From assembly GCA_027257055.1 (NCBI GenBank), contig JAPVLO010000322.1:434001-498000 (forward strand): 64,000 bases of DNA. Reading direction: 5' to 3'. Positions 36,907-47,442 of the stretch are shown here, one piece after another. Position 1 is the first letter of the stretch; each line of letters begins with the position of its first letter. Source of the stretch: Cephalopachus bancanus. Lineage: Eukaryota > Chordata > Mammalia > Primates > Tarsiidae. A program made the translations under genes and the position numbers. Below the pieces are notes generated by a model. The model was not told the origin of the DNA and did no database searches. It saw only the letters and a list, made by a program, of their open reading frames with translations.

Positions 36907-37014
36907 CAGAGTTGCAGGGAACGCCTTGGGCAGATAAGAGATAGAGTCTTATGGAGCAGTTCAGCCGTATCACACACACAGTGTAAGCTTGGTGTTAGCA
37001 TCCAGCATGCGACT
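36907..37014 (-). promoter_or_regulatory. Candidate alternative first exon of MACF1 (plectin-repeat start isoform)
   Basis: On the minus strand the sequence CAACTCTG is followed at once by GTAAGT (36,901-36,906), a perfect donor with no known exon attached. Joined to exon 17 it would be in frame, but an in-frame TAA lies about 50 bases before the donor and no ATG follows it. Translation would then begin at the first Met of exon 17 (MQKGLLDQDTG, GCCATG context). MACF1 isoform 4 has been described as starting with plectin repeats. The right limit is arbitrary; no promoter motif is convincing. Confidence 0.3.
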
Positions 37015-38246
37015 TTTTTTTTTTTTTGCAAAAAAGAACCCCATACAGGTCGTCCTCTTTTCCCTTTGTGCATTTGTGCTTAAACTCCAAAGGGTTAGTG
37101 AAACTTGTAAGCAAGGATGTCAGTTAATCAGAACAATACTTCACATGAAACACACAAACAGTACAGGAGACACATCATGCTCAATGTAGTGGTGCTCAGC
37201 AGCTTGTCTTTCTTTCTTTCTTCTTCCCCCCTCTTTTTTAACCTTTCAAAAGGAGAACTGGATGTTCTCAGCAAGCAATTGTTAAAACTTTTCACATACT
37301 CCCTTATATGGTGAAGCAACAAACCATTAGAAGTGGGTTACCTTACATAGAGAATGCTACACCAGCACTTGGTTTTGGAAATAAACCATCAAATCAGAGC
37401 TGGTTCAGTCTTATATTCTTTATAATTCTAGCTCCTGCTGTACAAATTTTATATCCAAGGACCAGAATCAAGACTTATTTTGTCTGAATAGCATGTTGAG
37501 CATTACCTGGACCTAATTTGATTACCACATCAGCTTAAATTTTGTCCTGCCCCACAGAAGTTGGTCATTGCTTCACAACATAGGAAATAAGCAGGCAAAC
37601 ACACATATATATCCCAGAGACACATGTATATAATATGGTAAGTGTACACACACACACATACACATATCCAGGAAGAACTCGGGACAACTTTCATATGGTC
37701 CAGGAAATGAACATGGGGTGGTAACTGGTAAAGATGCCACATGATGAGATGACTACTACGGGTGAGGGGTACCAGTGTCTCAGTCAGTGAAGCTAATCCA
37801 CCAGTTAACTTTGGAACTGAACATTTCTCACTGTTCATTGTATGGAGGAAAGAGGCTCACAGATTTTTCTTTCCAGCATCCAGACCTCTTGGCTATCAGC
37901 TTTTAAGTGACAATGCCACAAGGGACTAATCTTATTGCCCTATGATCAGATATAATATAGAATTTATCTTTTCCTTGATTGCTATCTACCATAAAATGGC
38001 AGAAGACACAAAAAGGTGAATCAGATCTAAATGGTTAGCAGTAAGTGTCTTCTAGTGTCTTTGACTGACCAACACATCATGGAACCCCAGTAAAGAAACA
38101 CAAGACAAATGGCTACTAAGGTGAGGTTAAAAATTAAGTTACGTTGGTCATGGAAAGCTAGTGATCGTGACTCTCAATCAGCAAAGCTGCTTTCATACCA
38201 TTCAAAAGGTTCCCTTCCAACATTTGGAGATAAAAACTAAAAATAC
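37015..38246. other. Intron with short simple repeats
   Basis: A T-run at 37,014-37,027, a CTTT-rich stretch near 37,206-37,222 and an AC run near 37,645-37,665. No transposon is clear. Confidence 0.5.
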
Positions 38247-38382
38247 CTTTTGTTCTGTCTGCTGAGCCAATTGGCTATGAAGTTGCTGAAGCTGGTTTGC
38301 TGAACCATCACAAAGGTCTTGATAAGCCTTGTTCAGGGAATTCAATTGTTCTGTTATCTGTTCCTTCTCCTTTTCTGAGAGC
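38247..38382 (-). CDS. MACF1: MACF1 window exon 16 (last before plectin-repeat exon)
   Basis: This exon is 136 bp: one base completing Lys, then 45 codons LSEKEKEQITEQLNSLNKAY to AQQTEQK. It ends in phase 0, so it can splice in frame either to exon 17 (GFRAVAGV) or past it to later phase-0 exons. Known MACF1 isoforms do skip the plectin-repeat exon. Acceptor TTCTAG, donor GTATTT. Confidence 0.95.
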
Positions 38383-38769
38383 CTAGAAGATGATGCATTA
38401 AAGCGTTTAGGAAAAAACCATTCTCCAAACTCTCCTGTCTTACTTCAAAATCACTACTTCTTGGATAAATTATCTGGTCAGTCTTCCATACTTAATGAAG
38501 ACTTTGCCTCCTTATTCATAATATTTCTGTCTATCTCAAATCAAGCCATGCTTCTTGGTAATATGAATGCTATGTCACTCTATCCCTGAAGTCCAAATAA
38601 CTTCCTTTCTACTTTAGTCACACATGGCAAAACCGGACTCTGCAATCATCTGAAATTAATCGACTTCTCAAATCTTAGACTTTAAGAAACCTGTATATTA
38701 CTATTACCCTACTTTCCAGTTTTATCTTTTTTTACTCCTACATCTATTCTCTTTAAAAATAAAATATTT

Positions 38770-38898
38770 GGCCAAGTATGGTGGCTCACACCTGTAATCC
38801 CAGCATGTTGTGGGGCAGAGGCAGGAGGATTGCCTGAAACCAGTGTTCAAGACCAGTCTAGGCAACATAGAGAGACTATTTCTAGTCTTAAAAAAAAA
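38770..38898 (+). mobile_element. 7SL monomer (FLAM-like)
   Basis: Single left-type arm GGCCAAGTATGGTGGCTCAC.. with A tail. Confidence 0.8.
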
Positions 38899-39189
38899 GT
38901 CTAAATAGGCAGAAGAATATAACAAATGCCCATTTATCCATTACCCAGCTATCCAGCTTTAACAGATTTTACTATTTTACCACATTTGCTTCAGAACTTG
39001 GTCTAAGAAATAAGACATTACAGATATAATTACAGCCCACCGTATTTGTCAACAAGTCCATTTCTTTCTCTTTCTCCCTTGAGGTAATCACCTCTTGAAA
39101 CTGGTGAATCCTGCAACTTGGATTTTTCATTCTATATTATGTTTCTGAGAATGAACTATGTTGATTCACAGTGCTCCTCATCATACTAA

Positions 39190-39740
39190 ATCTGACAGCA
39201 TCCCCCAACTTTTCACCAGTCACCAAAACCTTCCCATTTGCCAATCCTTTTTGAATTCTGAACTTCCTTTTAGGAAATCTGTTCTCATTTGGATTCTGAG
39301 GCACTACTCATAATTTTCCTTTACACACTGAGCAGTCTTGAAAAGCCCTTTTGAGTTAATCTACCCTTATGGTTTCTATTATGCTGATAATTCAAATATC
39401 TGTACTTTATCTAATGATTTATATGTCACCAAACTCATAGATTCATCATCCTTAATATCTCTCAAATATTTGTCTCCTCTCTATTCCTTGCCATTTCTTG
39501 ACTACATGATCAGAATAGCCACTTACCTGGCCTTGCAGCCTCTATTCTTGCCCCATGTCAATCCATTCTCTATATAACTATTCTAGCAGCATTTATAAAC
39601 ACACCAGTCATGTTTAAAATCCCTCCCTATAGCCAGCAATGTAAAATGCAAACTTCTCAGTATGAACTAAAGGGCTCCTCATAATCTGTCTCATGCTGTC
39701 CTAAAGTCTCCAGTCTGAATACTCATCATAATCCTAAGTT
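39190..39740 (-). mobile_element. L2 fragment
   Basis: AATCCCTCCCTATAGCCAGC..AAACTTCTCAGTATG..AGGGCTCCTCATAATCTGTC are decayed L2 words in inverse orientation. Confidence 0.5.
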
Positions 39741-39793
39741 TTAGCTTGACATAGCATGCCCAGATGTGTCATAAGTTTTCATTTAATACTCAC

Positions 39794-39882
39794 TTATGAC
39801 CATGCTTGGCCAAGAAAATCTGTGAAGTTTTAATGGCTTCAGAGACTTGTTCTCTCTTGGTTGTGAGTTCTTCTGCCAGGAC
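39794..39882 (-). CDS. MACF1: MACF1 window exon 15
   Basis: This exon is 89 bp: 29 codons plus AA of Lys, VLAEELTTKREQVSEAIKTS then QIFLAKHGH. It is a spectrin-like helix of the transition between plakin domain and rod or plectin-repeat region. Acceptor CTGTAG, donor GTGAGTAT. Confidence 0.95.
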
Positions 39883-40192
39883 CTACAGTAGAAATAAAGA
39901 GAAAAAGCTTCAAAATCCAAGAATTAAGAGTCGAAAATTATTTTAAATAATTTTTGAAAAATCCTAGGGAATAAAATGCAGCTTAGGTCAAACTATTATA
40001 ACTAATGAATTATAGCTGACTTAAAAAGAAGTACAAACAAGATGACTTCTTAAGTTTCTTTAAGTTAACATTTACTCAGGTAACAATCGCTTCTGGAATG
40101 GCCCATATGTGACTTAGGTTTGCATTATTCCACCTAATTTCATTATCACATATTATTATACCCAGGTAGACAGAGATAGACCTTCATCTCAC

Positions 40193-40345
40193 CTGTTGTT
40201 CCAAAATAGCTTTTTCAATGTCTGTTGATTCTTTGGTCTGGGATGAGGTAGTTTTGCCTTGTGTATTCCTTGCTAGGGTAGACACCCAACCCAAAAGCTC
40301 TTTAACCTTCTCCACATGTTCCTGTTTTTCCTCTTCTACCACTTT
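40193..40345 (-). CDS. MACF1: MACF1 window exon 14 (end of plakin domain)
   Basis: This exon has 51 codons, phase 0 at both ends, KVVEEEKQEHVEKVKELLGW to DIEKAILEQQ. A charged helix is followed by a Ser/Thr-rich loop (NTQGKTTSSQTKEST). Acceptor GTTATAG, donor GTGAGATG. Confidence 0.95.
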
Positions 40346-41160
40346 CTATAACAGGAAATAGAAAATCAGTATCCTGGCAATGTCTTATTTATTATACAAG
40401 TATGACTTCAGATTTCCTAAAATAGACATATGTTACCTATTTAAGTAAAGCAGTAAAAATAACCCCAAGTTAAATATAATTTAGCCTGCTCACAGGTGTC
40501 TGTGTGATCTCAACAGCTAAATTTGTTTTATCTAGGTTTAATAACTGTCTAAAAAACAGCACTGTTTTATATATGATAAGCATTCAAGTAGTTACTGATT
40601 TTTTAAAAGTCCTTCACATATAGCATCTTATTCATTTTCACATTCTTATGTTTGCAGGAAAAGAAACTAAAGTCTATTGAGATTATGTTAGATAAGTATT
40701 GACATAAGGAAAGTCTTGCTAATTTACACAGGCAAAAGATGGTATGGTTAATGTTTTCAACAGCTGATTGATAAGAATGATTGATGTGGAAACTTATTTC
40801 GCAAAGACATAGAAGTTTTTTTATAATTACAAAAAGGTGACATGCTCAGTACAACAAATTGAAGCATGTCTGAAATATATAACCTGTAAACTCAATCTTA
40901 TTTCCTCAGAAATTTAATATAAACACCTATAAACTTATTTATATGCCAGATTATGTCATTGCAATACACAGATTTTTTTGTTTTTATGGAAGCCATAATT
41001 ATGCATAGTATTGTAACTTCTTTTTTCCCCAAATAATATATAAAGATATTTCCACGTAAATTTACTTAAATTGATTTCATTATTTTTAATAGCTTCTTAG
41101 CATCCCATTTTATGGAATTTGGAAGTTTCCAACATTTTCCTTTAATAAATTATACTTTAT
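40346..41160. other. Intron, possible MIR remnant
   Basis: A MIR-like fragment near 40,610-40,700; otherwise AT-rich sequence without a name. Confidence 0.4.
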
Positions 41161-41171
41161 TGAAGATCATT

Positions 41172-41469
41172 AGGCTGGGCGCAGTGGCTAATGCCTGTAA
41201 TTCCAGCACTTTGAGAGGCTGAGGCGAGAGTACTGCCTGAGCCCAGGGGTTTGAGACCAGCCTGGGCAACTTGGCGAGACTTCATCTCCACAATAAATCT
41301 AAAAATTAGCTGGGTATGGTGGCGTGTGTCTGTAGTTCTAGCTACTTGGAAGGCTAAGGTAGAAGGATTGCCTGAGCCCAGCAGGTAAAGGCTATGGTGG
41401 CTATGTGCATGCCACTGTGCTCCAGTCTGGGCAAGACTGAGACTCCAGCTCAAAAAAAAAAAGAAAAAA
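41172..41469 (+). mobile_element. Alu-type SINE, older copy
   Basis: Dimer with ancestral arm (GAGACCAGCCTGGGCAACTT) and A tail. Confidence 0.92.
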
Positions 41470-41554
41470 AGATCTTTGTTCACATCTTTTCTTTATATAT
41501 TCAGATTTCTATCATAAAGATACTTGGAAGTTGGGAGTGCTAGATATAATATAG

Positions 41555-42152
41555 TCAATCCTCATTATTCTGTACTTGTGAATTCATCTACCCACTAAAA
41601 TGTGCTTATAACTCCAAAATCAATACTTTAAATAGTACTTTCCTGGTAATTCCCAACCATGAACAGAACAGCAAAAAATTTTAGTTACCCAATGCATGAT
41701 ACCAGCTGAGTTAGGGTGAGGCGATGCTCCTCTACCATCTTTGTTTCAACTGTCATGCTATAAACTAGTGTTCTTTTTACAGTGTATTTAGTCTCATGTT
41801 TTTCACAGTGTTACAATTTCTGGTGGTAATTTCACTATTTAAAATGGTCTCTAGGTAGTGCTCACTACTGTCTAGTTCTAAGCACAATAAGGCTGTGATG
41901 TGCCTTAGAAAAATATATGTTAGATAAGCTTCCTTCAGATGTGAGTTACAGTGGTATTGGTCATAAGTTCAATGTTAATCAACAATATATAGTAAAGTGT
42001 CTTTAAACACACATAAAACAAGGTTATGCATTGATCCATTGACAAAAGTTTATAACGAGAGGCTTGCAAGAATCTAACCCTGCACTTCCCCTAGGAGCAA
42101 TGGTTCAGTATTCCCTTAGTAGCAACTTTATAGAACACAACTATTGTACTGC
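41555..42152 (+). mobile_element. Tigger-type (TcMar) DNA transposon, internally deleted
   Basis: Terminal TCAATCCTCATTATTCTGTA, then GTTTCAACTGTCATGCTATA.., and transposase N-terminal remnants (minimally VRVLDKL.. SY..VGHKFNVN-like) around 41,920-42,030. It ends near CAACTATTGTAC. Confidence 0.65.
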
Positions 42153-42233
42153 AGACTACAAGCATGTACCAGCATGCCAGACAAAGATTTGTAATTGTAC
42201 TTTCAAGATGACTTAGGACTTAACTGTCCTCAC

Positions 42234-42332
42234 CTCCTCTTCCTCCAACCGCCGAAGTGCATCACTGATGTATTTCACATGCTGAGTCGTTAATGTTACC
42301 AATGCTGTGTAACGAGTCCTTAAGTCCATGAA
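42234..42332 (-). CDS. MACF1: MACF1 window exon 13 (plakin domain)
   Basis: This exon has 33 codons, phase 0 at both ends, [20 protein letters not shown] to RRLEEEE. The [15 protein letters not shown] helix is a plakin-family signature just before the coiled or rod part. Acceptor CCATAG, donor GTGAGG. It lies 82 bp to the right of the old Tigger-like element ending near 42,152. Confidence 0.95.
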
Positions 42333-42527
42333 CTATGGTTCAAAAGAACAATTCAGATAAATCATCTGCCAGCAAATGAAATTTAAATAGTTGGAAATAA
42401 GGAGAAAGTCTCATGAAGTCACACACTCAACAGAAAAGTGAGCCCTAAAGTTGAACTGTAAAGCCCAAACAAATGAATCTTTCCTTAAGGGAAGACAGTG
42501 GCATATTTCCTTTCCCCACCCTTTCAC

Positions 42528-42635
42528 CTCTTGTGTGATGGCATCTGAAGAGGAAATCATGCGACGGCGCTTGCCAGGGGATTTCTGCTGTGATTCGACA
42601 AATGCCTTGTATGTCATCAGTTGCAATTCATAGTC
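42528..42635 (-). CDS. MACF1: MACF1 window exon 12 (plakin domain, basic linker)
   Basis: This exon has 36 codons, phase 0 at both ends: [20 protein letters not shown] followed by [27 protein letters not shown] is very conserved in plakins. The KRRR and SSSD stretch is a polar, basic linker between helices at the same place as a lysine-rich linker in plectin. Acceptor CCTAG, donor GTGAAAGG. Confidence 0.95.
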
Positions 42636-42744
42636 CTAGGAAAGGAAACAATTTCATTACATTTACTTAGGGTTTTATTGCTCATATGTCATGTAATAGA
42701 ATTATAGCATTTTATTGCTGGAAGGAGTTTTGGTGACCATTCAG

Positions 42745-43322
42745 GCTGAAGGGTAGCAAACTTTTCCTGTAAAGGACCAAAAAGAGGCTGGGCTCAGTCG
42801 CTCAGCCTGTAATCCCAGTGCTTTGGGAGGCTTAGGCGAGTAGATTGCCTGAGCTCACGGGTTCGAGACCCGCCAAGGCAACTGGGGGAGACCTCGTTTC
42901 TACAATAAATCAAAAACTAGCCAGGTGTGGTAGCGCACACCTGTAGTTCCAGCTACTCGGGAGGCTGAGGCAGAAGGATCGCTGGAGGCCAGCAGGCCGA
43001 GGCTGCGGTGGCCAGGAGCATGCCACTGCACTCCAGTCTGGGCGACAGAGTGAGACTCAACTCAAAAAAAAAAAAAAAAAAGAAAAAGAAAATATCAGGC
43101 CAAACTCTGTTACTGAAGGTAAAGTAGCCATAGACAATATGTAGATGAAAGAGTATGGCCATGTTAAAATAAAACTACTTACAGACACTGAAAATTGAAG
43201 TTCATGTAATTTTCATGTTAGAAACATTCTTCTTTTGCTTTTTTCCCATTTCTCATGGGCCATATAAAAACAGACATGTGGGCCAGATGTTGCCTATGGG
43301 ACACAGTTTGCTGACTCCTGAG
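42745..43322 (+). mobile_element. hAT-type MER element split by an Alu
   Basis: Left part GGGTAGCAAACTTTTCCTGT before 42,786 and right part from GGCCAAACTCTGTTACTG to GACACAGTTTGCTGACTCCT after 43,094. Ends are inverted (GCAAACTTTT / CAGTTTGCTG). Confidence 0.7.
42786..43080 (+). mobile_element. Alu-type SINE
   Basis: Dimer of the young lineage with GGGTTCGAGACCCGCC, inserted inside the MER element. Confidence 0.94.
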
Positions 43323-43349
43323 TTGTATGTAGCGTGTTGCTTGCTGACC

Positions 43350-43800
43350 AACCCTTTCATCTCATATTGGGGAAATTGAACCCTGAGAGGGGAAGTGAAT
43401 GTCTCTAACTCAGTGGGTGAATAGCAGAGTCAGGAATAGAATTTCAAGCCGGGCTCGGTGGCTCAGCCTGTAATCCCACGCCTTTGGGAGGCTGAGGTGA
43501 GTGGATTGCCTGAGCCCGCAGGTTCGAGACCCGCCTGGGCAACTTGGCGAGACCTCATCTCTACAATAAATCAAAAAATAGCCAGGCGTGGTAGCACACG
43601 CCTGTAGTTCCAGCTACTTGGAAGGCTGAGGCAGAAGGACTGCCAGAACCCAGCAGGTCGAGGCTGCGGTGGCTGGGAGCGGCCAACTGCGCTCCAGTCT
43701 GGGCAACAGAGTGAGACTCCAACTCAAAAAAAAAAAAGGAATAGAATTTCAGTCTTCTAATCCCTAACCCAATGCTCTTCTCATTTCATTATGATATTCT
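43350..43800 (+). mobile_element. MIR element split by an Alu
   Basis: MIR core before 43,446 (GAACCCTGAGAGGGGAAGTG-like) and tail after 43,752 (TCTTCTAATCCCTAACCCAA), with the Alu between. Confidence 0.65.
43447..43736 (+). mobile_element. Alu-type SINE, full length
   Basis: Young family with GGGCAACTTGGCGAGACC. Target duplication AGGAATAGAATTTCA at 43,432-43,446 and 43,737-43,751. Confidence 0.96.
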
Positions 43801-44440
43801 GTCACTTCCTCTGCAATTCTGTGAGTGTTGCCCCAGTCTAGGCCTTTTCCATCTCTCACATGGATGGGTGTAGTAGCCTCTTACATACCCTTACTGCAAA
43901 TAGTCTCACCTCCAATTTCTCGATTGTGTCACCAGAATAATTTTTCTAAAACTCAAAGATGGCCACATTATTCTTCTGTTTAAAAGCTTTCAATGACCTA
44001 GAGCAGAGCTTCTCAAACATCACTATGCTTACAAATCATTCAGGGACCTTATTAAAATGCAGAATCTAATTCAGTAGGTTTCAGATTCTACATTTCTGAT
44101 AAGCTCCCAGATGATGCTGATGCTGATTCAATGATAACATTTTGAGAAGCAAGAAAAGACAAAGCCAAAACAGCCGAACAAGGTTTTGCATGGGCTGGGC
44201 CCAACCTCCCTGCTCATTTTCCAGTCACTGCCCCTCATGTACCTTCTAACTGCACTAGAATACTTGCTATTTCCTCACAGTCCCACATGTTTTCACTCTC
44301 CTATACTTAGATTATGCAGTACCTTTGCCTAGATTGTCCTGTTTCTGTTGTCTACTTAGAAAACTCTGGACAGAAGGAAAACATAGAATGAATTCCTAAA
44401 GGAACCCATAAAAAATTGGTAGAAAGAATAATAAAATAAT
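43800..44440 (-). mobile_element. L2 fragment split by a MER5-type element
   Basis: GGCCACATTATTCTTCTGTT TAAAAGC.. on one side and GGGCCCAACCTCCCTGCTCA.. on the other are L2 sequence in inverse orientation. Confidence 0.55.
44005..44152 (+). mobile_element. MER5-type hAT element
   Basis: AGAGCTTCTCAAACATCACT at one end and CATTTTGAGAAGC at the other are inverted ends; the middle has GATGATGCTGATGCTG. Confidence 0.7.
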
Positions 44441-44454
44441 AATTATTATAAAAG

Positions 44455-44990
44455 TAACTGCAGCCACTTACTGAATGTGCTTTAAATTTGTGGCATATGC
44501 CAGGCTCGGTGGCTCAGCCTGTAATCCTGCACCTTTGGGAGGCTGAGGTGAGTGGATTGCCTGAGCCCGCAGGTTCGAGGCTCGCCTGGGCAGCGAGACC
44601 TCATCTCTACAATAAATCAAAAAATCAGCCAGGCATGGTAGCGCATGCCTGTAATTCTGGCTACTTGGAAGGCTGAGGCGGAAGGATCACCGGAGCCCAG
44701 CAGGTCGAGGCTGCGGTGGCCAGGAGCGGCCACTGCACTCCAGTCTGGGCGACAGAGCGAGACTCCAACTCAAAAAAAAAAAAAAATTTGTGGCATAGTC
44801 TTATGCAGATATTATCTCATTTAATTTTGACAATCATTCAGTAAGGTAAATATTAATCCCATGTCATAGATACAGGAAGAGAAACTTGGGCCAAATGCTT
44901 GCCCAACATCTCAAGCCTGGACAATAGTGAAGCTAGGATTTAAACTCAATTCTTTCTGACACCAAGTCTTCTGTTATTGACTAAAGGAAT
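44455..44990 (+). mobile_element. MIR element split by an Alu
   Basis: GCCACTTACTGAATGTGC before and TATTATCTCATTTAATTTTG..GAAGCTAGGATTTAAAC after the inserted Alu. Confidence 0.7.
44498..44783 (+). mobile_element. Alu-type SINE, young subfamily
   Basis: GGGCAGCGAGACC, AAAAATCAGCC, TAATTCTGGC. Target duplication AAATTTGTGGCATA at 44,484-44,497 and 44,784-44,797. Confidence 0.96.
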
Positions 44991-45180
44991 GCCTTCATTC
45001 AAAAAGTGTTTGTTGAGTATCTACAAGGTACCTCCCATTGTTTTCAAAGCTAGACACATAGTGGGGAACAGATCAGAAAAAATCTCACTCCCTGGGAACT
45101 TACACTCTAGTTGGAATTCATAGAATTAACTATAAAATAATCTCAGGTAGGTTTTCCTTAAAGATGTTATAAGAGAAATA

Positions 45181-45436
45181 GGGAGGCTGAGGTGAGCGGA
45201 TTGCCTGAGCCCGCGGGTTCGAGACCCGCCTGGGCAGCGAGACCTCATCTCTACAATAAATCAAAAAAACCAGCCGGGCGTGGTAGCGCATGCCTGTAAT
45301 TCTGGCTACTCGGAAGGCTGAGGCGGAAGGATCGCCGGAGTCCAGCAGGTCGAGGCTGCGGTGGCCGGAAGCGGCCACTGCGCTCCAGTCTGGGCGACAG
45401 AGTGAGACTCCAACTCAAAAAAAAAAAAAAAAAAAA
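45181..45436 (+). mobile_element. Alu-type SINE, 5'-truncated, young subfamily
   Basis: Begins inside the left arm at GGGAGGCTGAGGTGAGCGGA. Target duplication AAGAGAAATAGGGA at 45,171-45,184 and 45,437-45,450 overlaps the Alu start by GGGA. Confidence 0.95.
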
Positions 45437-45450
45437 AAGAGAAATAGGGA

Positions 45451-46345
45451 AAGGCCTGATATTCATGGGTTAACAGAGAAACGCATAAACCATACAGGGA
45501 TGGCCTCATAAACCATACAAAGATTCAGAGTTTTATTATGGCTGATACAAAGCCATTTGGACAGTTTTGAGCAAGAGAGTGACATGATCTGATTCACCAT
45601 ATTTCACCTATTCTGATACACACATTTTTCCTACATTTTAGTATCTCTTCAATAGGGATATATCCTATAATCAATGTATATCTTAAAATTGGCAGTCTCT
45701 TTTTCCTGGTATGCACACAATTATGGTATAGCTTATAACCATTGGAGTCTAAGATTCAGTGACATGCAGTGTGTTCTAAAAAGGTAAATCTGGCAACCGT
45801 GTGGTAAAACAGCTGGTGGGGGCAGTAGCAGAAGCAAGAGTCCAGCTCAGAGGTGTTGTAGAAATCTAAATAAAATCCCTCACTTAGGTGCCAACTAGGG
45901 AAATAGAGGGGAAATAATGAGAGGTAATCAGATTTGTAACATACTTGAAGACAACCAACAGAGAATATAATGCTTGGGGCAAAAGATGCATTTAGGATAG
46001 GATGACTCTTGGTTGTGTTGCCTCAGCAACAAGGAAAAATGGCAACAGTATTTCCCGATTCAGGAAAGACAAGCGAGAAGCATATTTGAGAAGAAAATCT
46101 GAACTTTCTGTTTTTGTCTTGGCAAATTTAAGAGGTCTATGGTCATCCAGCCAATATCTGGTACTTCTCTGAGCAACCCCAAATATGAGGGTACAGGAAG
46201 TACACATTTGCTTAACTGAAGAATGGGGCCAGACTCTAGCAAAAGAGTTCTGCTTAATTTGTTCAGAAACAGAACCTATAGTGATAATGCACGTTTTCCT
46301 CAGCTAGAGATCATTTATGTTTCTTTTGGGATATGGTGAAGTTAC
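45451..46345. other. Intron, no feature recognised
   Basis: Unremarkable intron sequence; nothing nameable. Confidence 0.5.
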
Positions 46346-46429
46346 CTTTACAATAGTGGAGTATTGCTGGGAAAATTTTTGACACTGGTCCAGTTTTGTC
46401 TGATTTCTCTCGATTTCTGCAAACAGATC
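46346..46429 (-). CDS. MACF1: MACF1 window exon 11 (plakin domain)
   Basis: This is a small exon of 28 codons, phase 0 at both ends: DLFAEIERNQTKLDQCQKFS then QQYSTIVK. It corresponds to a helix in the last plakin-domain repeats. Acceptor TTTCTAG, donor GTAACTTC. Confidence 0.94.
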
Positions 46430-46512
46430 CTAGAAACCAAAACATCACAACAGCATTATCATTGCCATTATCATCCTTGAAACATCTGAGCATTTACTAT
46501 GTTCTAAGGCCA

Positions 46513-46695
46513 TGGTTTTCAAGCCTCAGCTGCATCAGCATCACCAGGAAGCTTAGTTAAAGCACAGATTGCTGAGCCCTACCTCCAGAGTTTCTGGTTC
46601 AGTGGATCTGGGATTGGGCCCAAGAACTTGCATTTCTAACACACCCCAGGTGATGCTGATGCTGCTCATCTGGGGTCCACAGTAGGAGAACCACT
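46513..46695 (+). mobile_element. MER5-type hAT element
   Basis: TTTTCAAGCCTCAGCTGCAT..TCACCAGGAAGCTTAGTTAA..CTACCTCCAGAGTTTCTGGT..GGTGATGCTGATGCTG..AGAACCACTA, a near-complete palindromic element. Confidence 0.75.
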
Positions 46696-46696
46696 A

Positions 46697-46900
46697 TTCT
46701 AAGTGGTTTTACATGCATCATTTCATATAATCCTAACAACAATAACCTTATAAGGTAGCTTAAATAATAGTGTCTGTTTTGTTGATGAGAAAGTGGAATA
46801 CTGAGAGATTAAGTAATTTGTTCAATGGCTCACAGGAGATGAGTGAGCCAGGATAAGAATCCAGGCAATACGCCTCCAGATTTCATACTCAACCATAATG
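46697..46900 (+). mobile_element. MIR element
   Basis: TCATTTCATATAATCCTAAC..GATTAAGTAATTTGTTCAAT..GAGCCAGGATAAGAATCCAG. Confidence 0.75.
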
Positions 46901-47279
46901 CTAATCAAAAAAATCAAAACAAAATAACAACAAAAAGCACTTTAAGTAAAGTCATTTTCTTCATTTACGGCTTTCCCTGGGTTTTCAAAACCCATACTCT
47001 AATCCTTGTAAAATAAAATGGAATCAAGAAACAAATATAATTTTAATCTGTCCATCTACTGGTTTCAGTACATAATTTCAGTAACTCAGGATAAAGGGAC
47101 TTTACAGGTCTTCTAACAAAAACGCAAAACCAGTATTTTGATATCATCCTGCTCAGCCCACTCTAAGAAGTGGAGTGGCTTGGCATTTGGGGGAAGCATC
47201 AATGACAAGAACACCATTTTCTTTTAGCATGAAACCACCCATCCCACTGCAACTTCCACCGTGCTACTGCCACACCCAC
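46901..47279. other. Intron, no feature recognised
   Basis: Nothing nameable up to exon 10. Confidence 0.5.
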
Positions 47280-47442
47280 CGTCTGCTGGCTGAGTTGCTC
47301 TGATAGCACTCTGCTATCCTCTGCTTGGCCTGGCTTCATCATTTCCTGCTGGGCAGTAGTATCCTCAATCCATTTGATGAGAGTTCCATGGCAAACTCGG
47401 TAATCTCCCAGAACTTCCTGGATACTTTCTAGGTCAGATTGG
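47280..47442 (-). CDS. MACF1: MACF1 window exon 10 (plakin spectrin repeat)
   Basis: This exon is 163 bp: one base completing Arg, then 54 codons from QSDLESIQEVLGDYRVCHGT to SEQLSQQT. It ends in phase 0. LIKWIEDTTAQQEMMKPGQA carries the helix A Trp of the next repeat. Acceptor CCACCAG, donor GTGGGTG. The frame stays open past the donor, so the GT and the match to the known protein set the end. Confidence 0.95.

Noticed and set aside
45130..45511. Overlapping ORFs on both strands (and many similar ones elsewhere)
   Set aside because: They are translations of Alu sequence; their protein text is the familiar Alu-derived pattern.
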